From Pleurostoma richardsiae (lineage: Eukaryota; Ascomycota; Sordariomycetes; Calosphaeriales; Pleurostomataceae), in NCBI GenBank assembly GCA_030052745.1, contig JANBVO010000070.1, forward strand, positions 1-64,000: a stretch of DNA of 64,000 nucleotides. The letters run 5' to 3'. Under the pieces are notes generated by a model. The model had not been told where the DNA came from. It saw nothing but the letters and a program-made list of their open reading frames with translations, and did not search any database. Below, in pieces: positions 1 to 10,959 of this stretch; the stretch's first letter is position 1; each line of letters opens with the position of its first letter. The position numbers and the translations under genes were made by a program.

Positions 1-413
1 TGCTTTCTCATGAGTGCCGCAGTTGGCAGCAGGTTGTGGAACAGGCGGGGTTTTCGTTTGTCGTTAAGTTGCTTGCGATGGACGGGCTGTAGAGTAGACT
101 TTGCGATGCAGCATAGGCATCTCCATCCTTGTGCATGAAGGCGGACCAGGATGCAGGGAGGTCAGGACGAGGCTGCGAGACGGGGAGATAAATAGGAAAT
201 GGAGGGCTCGCTCGACCCTTCTTCGCACTCTAGAATGTCACCAGATTTCATCGCGGTCTGTTACCAGCAGCCCCATGCTCTGGAAGCGCCGCTTCGCTTT
301 ACCCAGGTCAAGAACAGCTCATTCTTTGGCCGTAGCTTCGTGAGGAACTGAAGGAGAACCCTACCGACAGCGTGATATCAAGCATTTGACAGTCGCCGGC
401 GTTGGTAGTAACG

Positions 414-1568
414 ATGACAGACCGGCTTGAGCTCAGCTACATGCTCTGCCACGCAGTGCGTCACCCCTTGGAGTGGTGGCGACTCACTAATACTGTCGCA
501 GTGCCGCCAGCAAGTAGCCTTTAGCATTACTCCGTTGCATCGAAGATGTCTCCTAGAACATCAGGACATTGGTGCCAAACTACTCTTCGACTACATGCCG
601 AGCAAGCGCCTCGAGTCTAACCTGCCATCCATGGATCGTTATTTACAAGACAACGGCCATGTGCCACGGACAGATAGAATGGTACCAGGGGTTTCCATGC
701 CATCTCTGGTTCCGGGAGTGCCTGATATTAAGCTTCATTTTTATTCTGCGGGTCAAGGTAACATCTTGTTAGCTGGATGCCAGTATCGTTACCATATTTT
801 CTCTCATTGCAAGGACTGGGCAGCGGCTCAGGACATGCCTTACCGCGCCATTGGTCAGGCACTGAAGGCAACAAGGACTTCCAGTCCTGGAAACAAGGTC
901 TCTGCTCATGGCAGAGCTTTGCTCCAAAAAGTCGCAGCATTCGGCTACGGAAACGGTAAGCCACGAGCGCCGACTGATGCATAAACATGCTGACTTCTGG
1001 ACTTGAGAGTACAAATTGTACTTGAGAGGTACCCTACTGCCGCGGACGGTTATGGACCGGCTCGAGGCGATGTTGATGGACGAGCTCACCGCATCGCAGA
1101 AGCATCTGAGCGCCTGCTTCAAGATGCTGCTGACGTCGAGAGACCCGGCAGACTGGATGGCCATTTTCATGACAACGGCCGCGCTGTGCGATCTGGTTTC
1201 ACGGAACACGGCGGACACGCGACATACGATGGGCAACGTAACAGAAGAGGTTTGACAGCCGTCACCACACCATTTGTCTTCCGGCTGACGTAGATCAGAA
1301 CCTTGCAGCTCACGGCCTTGTCCTGACAGCCGCGGCCGAGCTGAACGTGTGGCTCGCGCGCTTTCATGACTATCAGAGACAGAACTGGGTCGATCCGCAA
1401 ATCCAGCTTAACCATTGCCATTCGGATATCAAAGAGTTCTTTAACGGAATTAGCAGCATGGACAATACGGAGAGGGGCTCGACAGGTTGGTGGCTTCGAC
1501 AGATCACAGACGAGCCGGCCAACTGGTGCCCGAAAGGGAATTCTCGCGCAGGCCCGCTGTGCGGCTGA
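414..1568 (+). CDS. Orphan protein, paralogue of the gene at 10960-12234
   Basis: Model: exons 414-455, 502-955, 1029-1237 and 1299-1568, all phases agreeing, giving 324 residues. Function is not recognised. It clearly shares a fold with the 373-residue protein at 10960-12234: the exon-1 ends match (RLELSYMLCHA against RLGKYFRLCDN), as do CLLEHQDIGAKLLF with CFLEHQVPGAKPFF, an SHCKDWA/SHCMKWA block, and a C-terminal LARFHDYQRQNW with LLAHFHDYERRI. The last block recalls the C-terminal half of some fungal proteins related to Zn2Cys6 regulators, but no zinc cluster is present, so DNA binding is not implied. The ATG at 414 is the first after an in-frame stop. It lacks most of the long first exon of its paralogue. 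The donor at 1238 is weak, and gene decay cannot be excluded. Confidence 0.55.
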
Positions 1569-1944
1569 GTTTCGGCCTCCATTAGGGGATCCCGAATATA
1601 TTTTCGGACGTTATAGCGTCTCATATCCGTGAAATTCTTAGCCTGGACACACCTCCATCTTCCCACTATACGCCCACGCTATGCCCTTGAAGTCTCTGCT
1701 TTACCCCTTTGAGCTTCTTGCGTACCCAGCCGTACAGTCCAGAGTTCAACTATTGCTCTGTGGCTTGCGTATCTAGCACTTTCTATATTGGATAACTAGG
1801 ACGTTCGACATATAGATCTGATGTAACAGTCTTCCTGATCCCCCTGGCGACATTGTGTTTATAAGAGAGCACGCGTGAAGTGATGAGAATACAGATATAG
1901 ATCCCCGCGCGCCGGTGTACATTTACCGTTGATCTGTTCGAGTA
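1569..1944. other. Intergenic, convergent gene ends
   Basis: This stretch lies between the 3' ends of the orphan gene on its left and the Ulp1-like gene on its right. No coding signal, repeat or RNA gene was recognised. Confidence 0.5.
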
Positions 1945-4900
1945 TCAACTCTGCTCTCCCAACTTACGCTTGGACCTTCGTACTGCCACCTTCGGTTGTA
2001 ACGCGTTATTCTCGAGGCCGCTCTGCAATAAACCGATCAACTGCCGAAGAACTCGTCCCGGATCGACCTTGTCATCCCAGTTACCGACTTCTCGGCCGTT
2101 CATCCGCAGCGCAGCATTTCGGATTACCATGAGACCACAGGAGGAGCCGTCTTCCTGCTGCGGGCAGGGCTGGCACAGGGGTTAGTCCATAGCCTGCAGA
2201 TCAGCTGGCGTGCTACGTACTGCATGCTCGTATCTGAAGCCCAGATCCGTGAATCCGGCCTGTGCGAGTCAGCGGTCAACTATGGCTGTCATTCTAGGTT
2301 GCCACCTTACCTCTACCATTCCCTTCACATCACTGCGTCCTATATTGCTATGAGTTGCCATCGAATCATAATGAAGAATCATCCTGTTTTGTTCGTTGAC
2401 CTCCAGCAACGTGAAGTGGTTCGCGTTCAGGTTCAACGGACAGAAATAAACCAGCTTCTCATCGCTATCGGCGTTACGTCGGTATTCGTCGATCTTCCTC
2501 CTCCAGAGGCCGAAGGGATTCGTGATTGGCCTACCGCTCTTGTCGTCATGCAGCGGCACACTGAGACCGTATCTCACACATGATGGCTTGTCGGTCAGTT
2601 CCATGGCAGCGGCAATGGTCCACATGTCAAGCCATTGCCCACGACGAATCCGATTGATGGAGTCAACAGGAAGCTCGATGTTGTCGCGAATCATGATTGT
2701 ATCTGGCTCGACACCCGGCTTGCTAAGCAGCTTACGGACCTTGTCAGCAAGATGACCAGCCTGGGCGGTTGTTGAATCTTCTGATATGGGTTCCTAAAGA
2801 GCTGCTGTCAGATTAATGTCAATGGAGACTCGCAGCGAAGCTTACCGTTTCGAGACCATACTCGATTCGCAATTCTGAAATCTCCGAGGATGGTATGATC
2901 TTGTCAGATTCAAGCGAACTTAGGAAGTGTGACAGGCTCGGTTGTCCTTCGTCGACCAATAATCTGACCTGATCTTCGAAGATCGAGAGAATTTTCATCT
3001 TGCGTGGATCCCTCTGGCACTCGTCGGAGACCTTGCTGTCGAACTCGTCGTCCTTCATCTTCTCATATGTCCTGGCAATTGTAATCAGTAACCGAGGTTG
3101 AAAAAACCCGATTGCCTTACCATATATTTTCCAGCAGCAGAATTCCCAGACCAACTTTGGAGACCATGGTGCGCAATTTGCGTCCTCTGTGGACTAGGTG
3201 AATGATCGTTCTTCTGCTTCGATCCGCCACCTTTCCTTTGATATTGGGATGTTCTGCGGGAAGATCGTCTGTAGCACACCCCGAGGAAAGCCTCCTTCGC
3301 TTGGGGGCGAGGCCAGATCCACTCTCCGACTCGCCGTTTCGAAGACTGTCTAGAAGCGCCGAGGCCACACGAGCTCGTGGCTTCCCTCGTTTGGTGAGAG
3401 GAGGCGCCTTTGCAAGTTGCTCGAGCTGTGCGTCGTACCAGACAGAGGCGCCCATCCACTCGATCATGTTAAGAATGCTAGTCTTCTTGCTACGAGAATG
3501 GCCAGCCTCGAGGAGACGAACCCACATATCAGCAGACCATTTCCTCGGGTCTGTAACCCACATGGCCCCTGCATGCTGAGCGTCGTCTACATCGTTCGGA
3601 GTGCCACGGAGATCGGGTCGGATGATGCGGAGGACTGCCGAATGCGATTCAGACGGCGGCGGTGCTTGATGGAGGCTGATTTTGTGAATGGTCGCAAGCC
3701 CCTCAGCAACAAGAGCCTCCACGGTAAGAGTCTGAGGGTGCAGGAGAGAAGATTCCAAGGCGGATATAGCAGGTAATGATGGCAAGGGTGAGAAGGTGGT
3801 CCTGGGCACCTCCTCGGTAGGGGGCGATCGTTGCTCGCCACTATCAATTTGTGCATTCGGGGTAGAGGGAGCTGTGTGATGTACATGTTCTTGCTGTTCT
3901 GGCTTCACCGGCACGACCACGGTCAACGTGGGCGGCTGATGTTCCTTTGGCTCGCCAAGATTTGACTGGGTCAACGACGATGCGCCTCCCGCCTCCGACG
4001 ACTGCGGGAAAATGGAGTTGACATGTTGTTTCGGGTTCTGGGGTTCTGTCTCGGTACCCCGTTCGCTGACCTTCGAAAGGGCCGGTATCGGTGCCGTTGG
4101 TTCTCGGTTCTCTCGTGCGAAGGAGACGGTACTAGGAGACGCATGTTCCTCTTGCTCTCCGACAGGAGGTGTGCCAATCTCTCCTCTGCGCGGTTCCTCG
4201 ACGTGTGATATGCCAGAGATATCATCTTGTCCCCTGTCGTTCACCGTTGCTAGTGGTGCCGGTCCAAGCGTGGCAACACCCGCAGCCACATCTGCGCCAG
4301 GATACGGCTCAGGTGCACTGGTATCCAGAGACGCACAGAGGATAGATGAGTCATTCTCTTTACCCAAAGTAAAAGATATGTCTCCTGCGCCCTCTTGCGC
4401 GCTGTGGTCTAACTGAAAGTCTAGAGAGTCCTTGAAGGAGGAGAAAATGTCCTCATCAAAACCGCAAGCGTTCTCGGCAGATGCATCAGCCTTGGAGTTG
4501 ACATCCTTTTCGAGATCCAGGGATGTTTGAGCTACAGCTTCGGGGGATGTCAATCCACGACGTGTCTCAACATCAGGAAGCCCGTCACAATCACTTGGCG
4601 GGTCGACTGCCATGACCGTGATGGAACTTGCGGATGCATCGCCGTCCACATGCCGCTTTGGCTTGACTGATCTGGGAGGTCGGTAGGAAGGATCTTGCTG
4701 CTTTCTCCTTTTTCTTGACTGCGTGAGGACATCTCCTGACTCCTGGATCACAGGGTCATGATCATCTATATCGGCATCGTTCTTAAGGTTGTTAAGAATC
4801 TCCTCCCCAAGAAAGTGGGCAAAGGCAGGAGCCTTCTCACACAACGCTTTTATGGCGGCAGAGAACTACAGCGGACTGTTATACCATGGTCTGCAGGACA

Positions 4901-5050
4901 AAGATGCCGAATCTTACATACCTCTGACTGAGCGGACTCCTCGTCTAAAGCCACCGCCGAGACGAAGGCATTGAACATATGCAACGAGTTTCGTGCCATC
5001 CTGGAGAAGGACGCGTACAGACTTACACGTTCAGATTGGTCAGGAGTCAA
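1945..5050 (-). CDS. Ulp1-like cysteine protease (C48 domain) with long N-terminal region
   Basis: Model: exons 5050-4922, 4865-3121, 3071-2846, 2793-2311 and 2157-1945, introns 49-153 bp, phases consistent, 931 residues. The C-terminal 200 residues form a C48 (Ulp1/SENP) fold. The family's catalytic set is visible as His826 (ANHFTLLEV), Asp843 (HYDSM), Gln862 and Cys868 (QEDGSSCG). By family knowledge such enzymes cut SUMO or other ubiquitin-like modifiers in or near the nucleus. Residues 60-600 are acidic, Pro/Ser-rich and probably disordered, with a basic KKR-type stretch near residue 80 and an alpha-helical block near 560-620. The length is far above yeast Ulp1 (621 residues). The active-site residues all survive, so the gene looks intact. 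The acceptor of the last intron could alternatively lie at 2170. Ulp1-like domains are also carried by some DNA transposons, but no terminal repeats were seen here. Confidence 0.8.
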
Positions 5051-6504
5051 TAGAGAAAAAGAGGATGAAGAAGAGAGGGAGGGTAAGCAGAGTCGGGTCA
5101 GGACGCAGTTCTCTTATAGCCCGGCAGCCTAGGATGATCCTTGCCAGAGATGATTCAGGGGCGTGCTGTCGCTGGAGTTCCCCCTCCGCTTCATCCGGGC
5201 CTTCCCCCCTTTACCAGCAATAAGGAGGATATCATATCGTTAAGGGGTGGTAGCATCTGAGCGTGGCGGAGGAAGTTAACCGGCCATGGTGTAGAATACC
5301 GGCGGTCAGGGCGATCCCGCGTACCCCCTATTTGCTCTCATCACGGTGTACGACAAGATACCGCGACCGTCTATACTGGCGACCTTCCTGTGGCGAAGCT
5401 TCAAGGGGATCCTTGTTATTGAGGATCTGCGAAAGTCCAATCGAGGTCGATGTGAAGTTGGTGGCTGTCTGAGAGAGTTGCCACGTTAGGAGGAGCATTC
5501 CAGTCCTCTAGAGAACCGAAACGCACGACCAAGCATTCATTCCCCTGGGTCCCTTTGCCACGCACACGCCCAGGAGTCCATATTCTCGGAAACAGAACCA
5601 GTGCTGCCTAATTCTCGTTGCTGGTACCGTGAACTAGACCGGCATAAATGACGCCGGCTGGGGGCATCTCCTAGCTGAAGCAGTGGCCCATAGAGATGCA
5701 AGCCATGTATGGGCTGCTGGTATGTCGGTCTCCTGATCCATCGTGAGGCAGCCAGTCGTCAGTTCATGCTACAGCTCGAGGGTCACAAGTCCACATGCAT
5801 ATCTGCCCCTGTACCATTTGTCTATGTTGAATGGGGTGTGCCTTATGCCATGCAGTGGACGGTGGCTAACTCATGGTGCCGCTCGGAATGGAGTCTAGGC
5901 AACATCAGAGACGTGTCCAGGAGGTATCGATCCCTACCTCCGGCAATTCTGACGTGGCTCCGAGGCCGTGTTTGCCATGCGTCTCGATAACGCCTCAAAG
6001 TCTCACCTGCCGAATGTGGCATGCATAGACGAGGCAGACTCGACCACTCCAAGTACGGGGTCATTAAGAGAGGAGAGACCAGGGAGTCACCGCCGGACAG
6101 GCAGTGAACAAGACAGAGTCACAAGGATCAGCGATGCTGCATGCGGAACGTCTCTGTATGCTACATGACGTAACTCCCTGGAGTGGCGATGATGCTGCCT
6201 CCAAGAAGATTGAACGCCACAAGCCAGGGCAGACTTGCGTACGACGGTCCGGCGTTCCGCTCCTAGTCGATCCTCTTCAGGGGGTCTTTCATGCGTCAAT
6301 CCCTTTGTTCCGAGATATCGTCGTGATGTGGCGAGTTGCGCTCTGGTCAATGGCAAATAAGGCAGCGATGGCTAGGAGTATCTAGCCGGAGCCATGCTCC
6401 GATGCTTTATGCCGCGCTTGCTTGACCGTCTCTTTTTGCCCAGCTGTCTTCATCCGAGTTACCCATGGAGCATCCAGGGGTTATGTAGTGGGAAGCCTAC
6501 CAGG
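5051..6504. other. Intergenic, divergent promoters
   Basis: This 1.45-kb stretch separates the Ulp1-like gene (minus strand) from the small gene starting at 6621. Open frames here are short, overlap on both strands and have no recognisable domain or matching splice sites. I see no gene. Confidence 0.5.
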
Positions 6505-6512
6505 GTATATAA
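6505..6512 (+). promoter_or_regulatory. TATA box of the 6621 gene
   Basis: TATATAAG lies 109 bp before the ATG at 6621 and is followed by a pyrimidine-rich stretch, a common fungal promoter layout. Confidence 0.5.
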
Positions 6513-6620
6513 GTTCGCAGGCCTCTCCTCATCTTTTTACCGTCTAGCCCTTCTACCTTTCCAGATTCACCTCTGCCACTTCGCTGTCGTTCGAAAGTGC
6601 CTTTCCCTGTTCTTGGCAAC

Positions 6621-7370
6621 ATGATTGAGCACCCGCAGAGTCTTCTAGGCGCGGGAGAATATCAGCCTCGTCTAACCTTCGACCATGTTCCTGCTCAACA
6701 AAGCAGCAGTCTTCTGGAGAACATCCCTCCATCCACGGTCAGAGGTAGGAGTCGAACAGCTCAGCTCGTGGCTTTGAAGAACTTTCTGACTAGAAGTGCA
6801 GACCTGAGTGGGGAGATTCCGGAAAGGGGTCAGTATCAGGATGTGGTTCTGGCACATAATATCCGATCGTCGGAATCGAATTTTGAGGTGTCCTTAGGGA
6901 ACTATGCACCCGAGAGCCCGACTGAAGACAACAGCACTCGTTACAAGCAATCCGCGTCATTTGTGAAATCGGCTTTCTCTCAGAAAATGCGATCTGGCCG
7001 TGTTAGCAACCCAACGAGAAAGGCCCAGGAGCTGAAGGAGGCAGGCGTATGAGTTAAATCTCTGACAGGAACGGGGGGTTTGGTGCGTAGGACACGAAAG
7101 TGGCGAGGGAGCAAAAGGACAAAAACGTCTAAGAAGGTATTGTTATTGAATTTGGTGGACAGTTTGTGTGTTCTAACGCCCGACAAGGACGGCGACACAG
7201 TGAGGCTGATCACGACGGTCAGCACTTCCTCTCTGGAGCGAAGCACGTATTTGGATCGTGATGGTGACATTGAATTCCCATCAGTACAGAAAGTCGCCGA
7301 GATGACAAGAGAGCAGAGACACGACTTGGAGCGAGTGTTGGGTTCTTCATCATTGGCAGAAGCCCCATAG
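6621..7370 (+). CDS. Hypothetical basic protein, two exons
   Basis: The product is not recognised. The first part (6621-7046, 142 residues) and the second part (about 7070-7370) are in the same frame but separated by a TGA at 7050. Two introns would remove it. One is 7047-7100, with a good donor (GTATGA) but an AAG acceptor. The other is 7000-7068, with a poor GTGTTA donor but a good CTGACAG acceptor. Either gives about 230 residues with a Lys/Arg-rich middle and an acidic, polar end. The ATG at 6621 is preferred over an upstream non-ATG start because of the TATA box at 6505. If neither intron is used, the protein stops at 7052. Confidence 0.45.
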
Positions 7371-7690
7371 ATACTGTTTACCCTTTACGGGCCGACTTAT
7401 CCAAGTCACTCAAGAATTACTTAAGGGGCCGCAATAGGTGAGAACCAGCGCTTTGCATCCCTAGGCATAGACGTGACCGGATTCGAAGGCAATGACAGAG
7501 CGAGGTGGCAGTGTTGTGATGTTCATTGAGGCTCCAGGAAAGGCCTCCTGGTGCCCATGTTATTCTAAGCCCGCGTCACAAGACAAAAGAAGGATACCTG
7601 CATTATCATGGTGCTTGATAAATTTCGAACTCGACAACATTGTGCATTTGCTATGTCAAATCCCTGGACACTTGTATGAAGGCCTCGCGC
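7371..7690. other. Intergenic
   Basis: No gene or repeat is recognised between the small gene ending at 7370 and the G-rich tract. Confidence 0.5.
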
Positions 7691-7760
7691 AAAAAGGGGG
7701 AAAAAAGGGGGGGGGAGAAGGGGGGGGGGAGGGCAAACGGGAAAAAGGGGTAAAGCGAGC
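7691..7760 (+). repeat. Poly-G/A low-complexity tract
   Basis: Runs of 5, 9 and 10 guanines separated by A-rich spacers, then further GGG and GGGG runs. The pattern satisfies the usual G-quadruplex consensus on the plus strand. Confidence 0.8.
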
Positions 7761-7918
7761 CAATGCCCTGCGCTTCAATGCTTAGTCATTATGATGGGGC
7801 CTGCCACCGTTATTGGCTCTTCCCCCGCCGACGTCTTGGTGCCTTGCGGCCTGATGAAGTCGTCGACAAAATCACTCCGTCGAGACGATGCCCAAATTGA
7901 AACAGCTGTCGGCCAGCC

Positions 7919-8407
7919 ATGCATCAGCCACAGCATCTTGAGGTACACCGCCTGAGCGAGAAAGAGCAAGAGGCGCTCGTCCGCGCAGCCCCACGGATCA
8001 AGAGTTCGCTTGGGCCGCTCGTGGGAGGCGCCCACCGTCTAAACACCATAAGCCGCGATGAACTGGAGGAAGGTTGTGCGGGCTTTCTCGCCCTCTTCAA
8101 TCCCATTGATAAGGTATGAAACGTCCGGTGTATTCGAGGGCAAGGCTGACCAAATAAGTTCCGTGAGGAAGTAAGAATTTCATCTTTCCATGTCTTTAAA
8201 GAATCCACAATTCCCGTGGATGCTGAGCATGGGCCTGTCCTCGTCATACCCGCCGAGGTCTCTAAAACCGCATGTGTCGGAGGGACGAAGCTAGAGCTTG
8301 GCTCTTATGTGTGGTTGACGGAGCCCGCTGTGGTCCACCCGGTTGCATTGTGTCTGGTGTTGGGCGCGGATCGAGACACCGGTACGGGATCCAGCAGAGG
8401 CTCATAA
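7919..8407 (+). CDS. Possible two-exon hypothetical protein
   Basis: Exons 7919-8116 and 8162-8407 join in frame across a 45-bp intron with a GTATGA donor, GCTGAC branch-like site and AAG acceptor, giving 147 residues with a leucine/alanine-rich end. No family is recognised. The last 146 bp overlap, on the opposite strand, the final exon proposed for the gene at 8262-10158. Either the two 3' ends overlap convergently or one model is wrong. A competing minus-strand reading frame also covers 7775-8035. Confidence 0.3.
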
Positions 8408-10158
8408 TATTTGGCCAACCATTGCACGTGGCGAGTTGCAGGGACTCCACACCGCTAGGAGTCGAAGCAGACGTCGGATAGTACTCGGCTGTTGACAGGT
8501 TAGCCCGCTGGACATGCAAGCCAAGTTTGCTCGCTCACCTGCAAGCGTCCTGCCTGAGGCGGCTGCGCTTTCTTCGAAGAGACCCGGCTCTGACGGCTTG
8601 GGCTGGTCGTATTGAGATATGTTGTCAACATGACCATATGAAGTATCTGCTGCCTGTGCTGCTTCCCAGAGGAGATGCATGCCCTGCAACGTCGTATTGA
8701 CAGCTTCGCTTGTCGGCTGGTCATACCACCCCGGCAGTGCTCTCTCTTGTCTGGATTGCTTGCGGGGTTTTGATAGTCGATGATGGTCTGGATGGCGATG
8801 CCGTGAACCTCCGTTGACTGCATAGGCGGTGCCGTGCCCTCGTCCGGGGCCCATCGGCCTCTCACGTCCCCGGTCGGTGCGACCAGCGTGGCCCGCCCCC
8901 CTTCGGTCGTGTGTAACTTCGACGCTGGCGAACCTGTCAGCGCAGCTGCAGAAACATGGGAGACCCTTACCTGTCGCAGAGTTGTAAGCAACAAGCGGCG
9001 CCGCATCTCGCAATAAGGGGGGCCGAGACTGAGTCTCGCCACCGTTCCACGGCTCACGGCTCCCGGCCGTCACGGCACCGCTCGACGTGAGCCCCGTCGG
9101 TAGAGCGAGGGGTCCGTTGTAGGCGGCAGATCTGTTCGGCCAAGATACCTCCCCGCCCAAACCTTGCACGTCGCTGCCAGGCGTCATCATACCATAAGCC
9201 GGGCCCTTGTATCCGGGCGCTGACGCCCGCTTCTGCCGTTTTCGAACCCTGCCAGGTGCGTTTTTCGATCCCCAGCGTAGGGACTCTTGCGAGGGTTCCC
9301 AACTAAGATCTGCGAGCCACCCTTTCCAAATGCTGGTATAATATTCGATGATCTTGTCGGCGGCGCCGTGGCATCGCCATCTTTCTGCCTTATCACGAAT
9401 CTGGGCTGCGTAGGTGGGTATCATCCTGTCATCCATGGCCAGTGGCATGCGCATCTCGAGTCTACATGACTCCGTCAGTGAGCTGGGCTATCAACCGGAC
9501 GCTAAACTCGCCTTGAACGAGGGATCGTAGTTCTCAGCAACAAGCCCCCATTCCCTCCGGAACTCTCACCAAGCGCAATGTATCTTCCCCCGCTGTAGGA
9601 CCAGTCAGAACAGTTGTTCTTGACTTCGCCGGGGTCAGTCAGTTTAGCTACACCGGACAGGTAGATCGTGAGCGGATCTTTCCTTGGATTGCCGAAGCGT
9701 TCCTGGAATTCTGTTCTTAGGTTGTGGAACAGCACTAAGTTGACCCGTCTCCTGGCTTCATCAACGGGATCGAGATTGCGCCGCGAGAGCGCCCTGAGGC
9801 TGAGGTAGAGCTGGGTTGGAGGGTCACCCTGGGGAAGGCTAAAGAAGGTCCATGGTTCGTCTATCCATCTGGCAACGACGGCTTGCGTAACATCTCTTCT
9901 CCGCTCGAGATAGGTCGAGATGACGGTCGTGAGCTCGACGGGAAGCTCTGCCCAGCCTTCGTCGGCGGTGACGTCGGCCAGAAAACCTGTCAGAGTAGCG
10001 AGGAACTGGCCGCGTTGAGCAGGAGCACGGAGAAGGTCCAGGGAAACAACACTCACATTAGCGTCCATGAGCTGGGCCGCCTTGAAGCTGCCGCTGTCAG
10101 CCGCCGCGCAGGCCGACGCCAGGTGGTCCGCGAGAGCTCGGCTGGATGCCACGCCCAT
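8262..10158 (-). CDS. Unrecognised protein with a predicted GC-AG intron
   Basis: The first exon (10158-9512) encodes 215 codons. It continues in phase 2 into 9461-8971 across a 50-bp intron whose donor is GC (AG|GCGAGT) and whose acceptor is CATGTAG. The last intron (8538-8489) is canonical and leads to the stop at 8262. Between 8933 and about 8760 the reading frame is ambiguous. A 37-bp intron (8970-8934) is possible but then requires one further frame change, so either a longer intron or a frameshift exists there. The N-terminal third is helical and rich in Arg and Leu, with an SLRALSRRNLDP-type stretch. No domain is recognised and I cannot assign a function. The intact first 380 residues suggest a real host gene, possibly decaying at its 3' end. 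Confidence 0.45.
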
Positions 10159-10894
10159 TCTGGATGCGTCGGATGAAGAGAAGTCTGTGTTGGGCGGCTA
10201 TCTTGCACAGGCCTGGTTCAATCGCGAAGCTTCCGGGGGCCCTGCGCAATCTCCGACGCTTCGAGGGATCGGCTGGGTGACCAGGGCCGGTTTCTCGCAA
10301 CTGCGTAGCGGAAAAATCCCACACCGATCTATTGGATGGTGGCGTTTTCTCGCTGCTGCATAGCAGATAAAAAGAGCGCACTGTGTTGCACGCAGCATGG
10401 TTTGCTGCGCCAGATGTCGCACAGTGCTGGATTTGATGCAATCTGACTGGATGGTCGGAGGCCAGGTTGTTCGGCGAGGACTCGGAGCACCGCACGGCCG
10501 AGCTTACAACCCCATTACATCCTGGATGCATGATAACGCAGGCGGTCTTGGTCCGCGTTGCATGATCACAGCGCATTCCTGACCACGGCATGCATTTCAA
10601 ACACGAGTCCCCGCTGTGACGCACATCGCCGAGAAGATGTTGGTGTAGGTGGATCACCACTCAGCACGGTGCCGCTACGAGATCCGGGTCGCGGCCCGGC
10701 TAACACGGCGAGATACCGCCGCTGCCGTGTGTCGCACGCTCACATCCAGGGGCCGCAAGGCGACTACTCGCTCTCGGTCGTAGGCCTGTTCCTGAGGTCA
10801 GGGGCACGGTAAGGCGGCCGACGGTTGCCTTCTGTATGCATGAGAACGCGTCCAAAGCACAGAGCGGTGAATAGAGAGTGCTAGCTGTGATAGA
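10159..10894. other. Intergenic, divergent promoters
   Basis: This stretch lies between the starts of the 8262-10158 gene (minus) and the 10960 gene (plus). A 187-codon minus-strand open frame here has no domain, and its Cys/His-rich composition looks like non-coding translation. Confidence 0.5.
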
Positions 10895-10900
10895 TATAAA
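10895..10900 (+). promoter_or_regulatory. TATA box of the 10960 gene
   Basis: TATAAA lies 60 bp before the ATG at 10960. An earlier ATG at 10933 is only 33 bp away, too close to sit after a normal transcription start, which favours 10960. Confidence 0.5.
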
Positions 10901-10959
10901 CCGAGCCAAGTGCCAGCCAGTACTTGCCTTGCATGCCCGGTCCGGGCCGTACTCGCATC

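Noticed and set aside
1-92. Possible 3' end of a gene at the left edge (SWQQVVEQAGFSF-like reading)
   Set aside because: Only 30 codons are in view, with no splice or domain evidence. The resemblance to a methyltransferase tail is too short to trust.
10097-10660. 187-codon open frame on the minus strand
   Set aside because: Composition is Cys/His/Ser-rich without any domain, and it overlaps the start of a better-supported gene.
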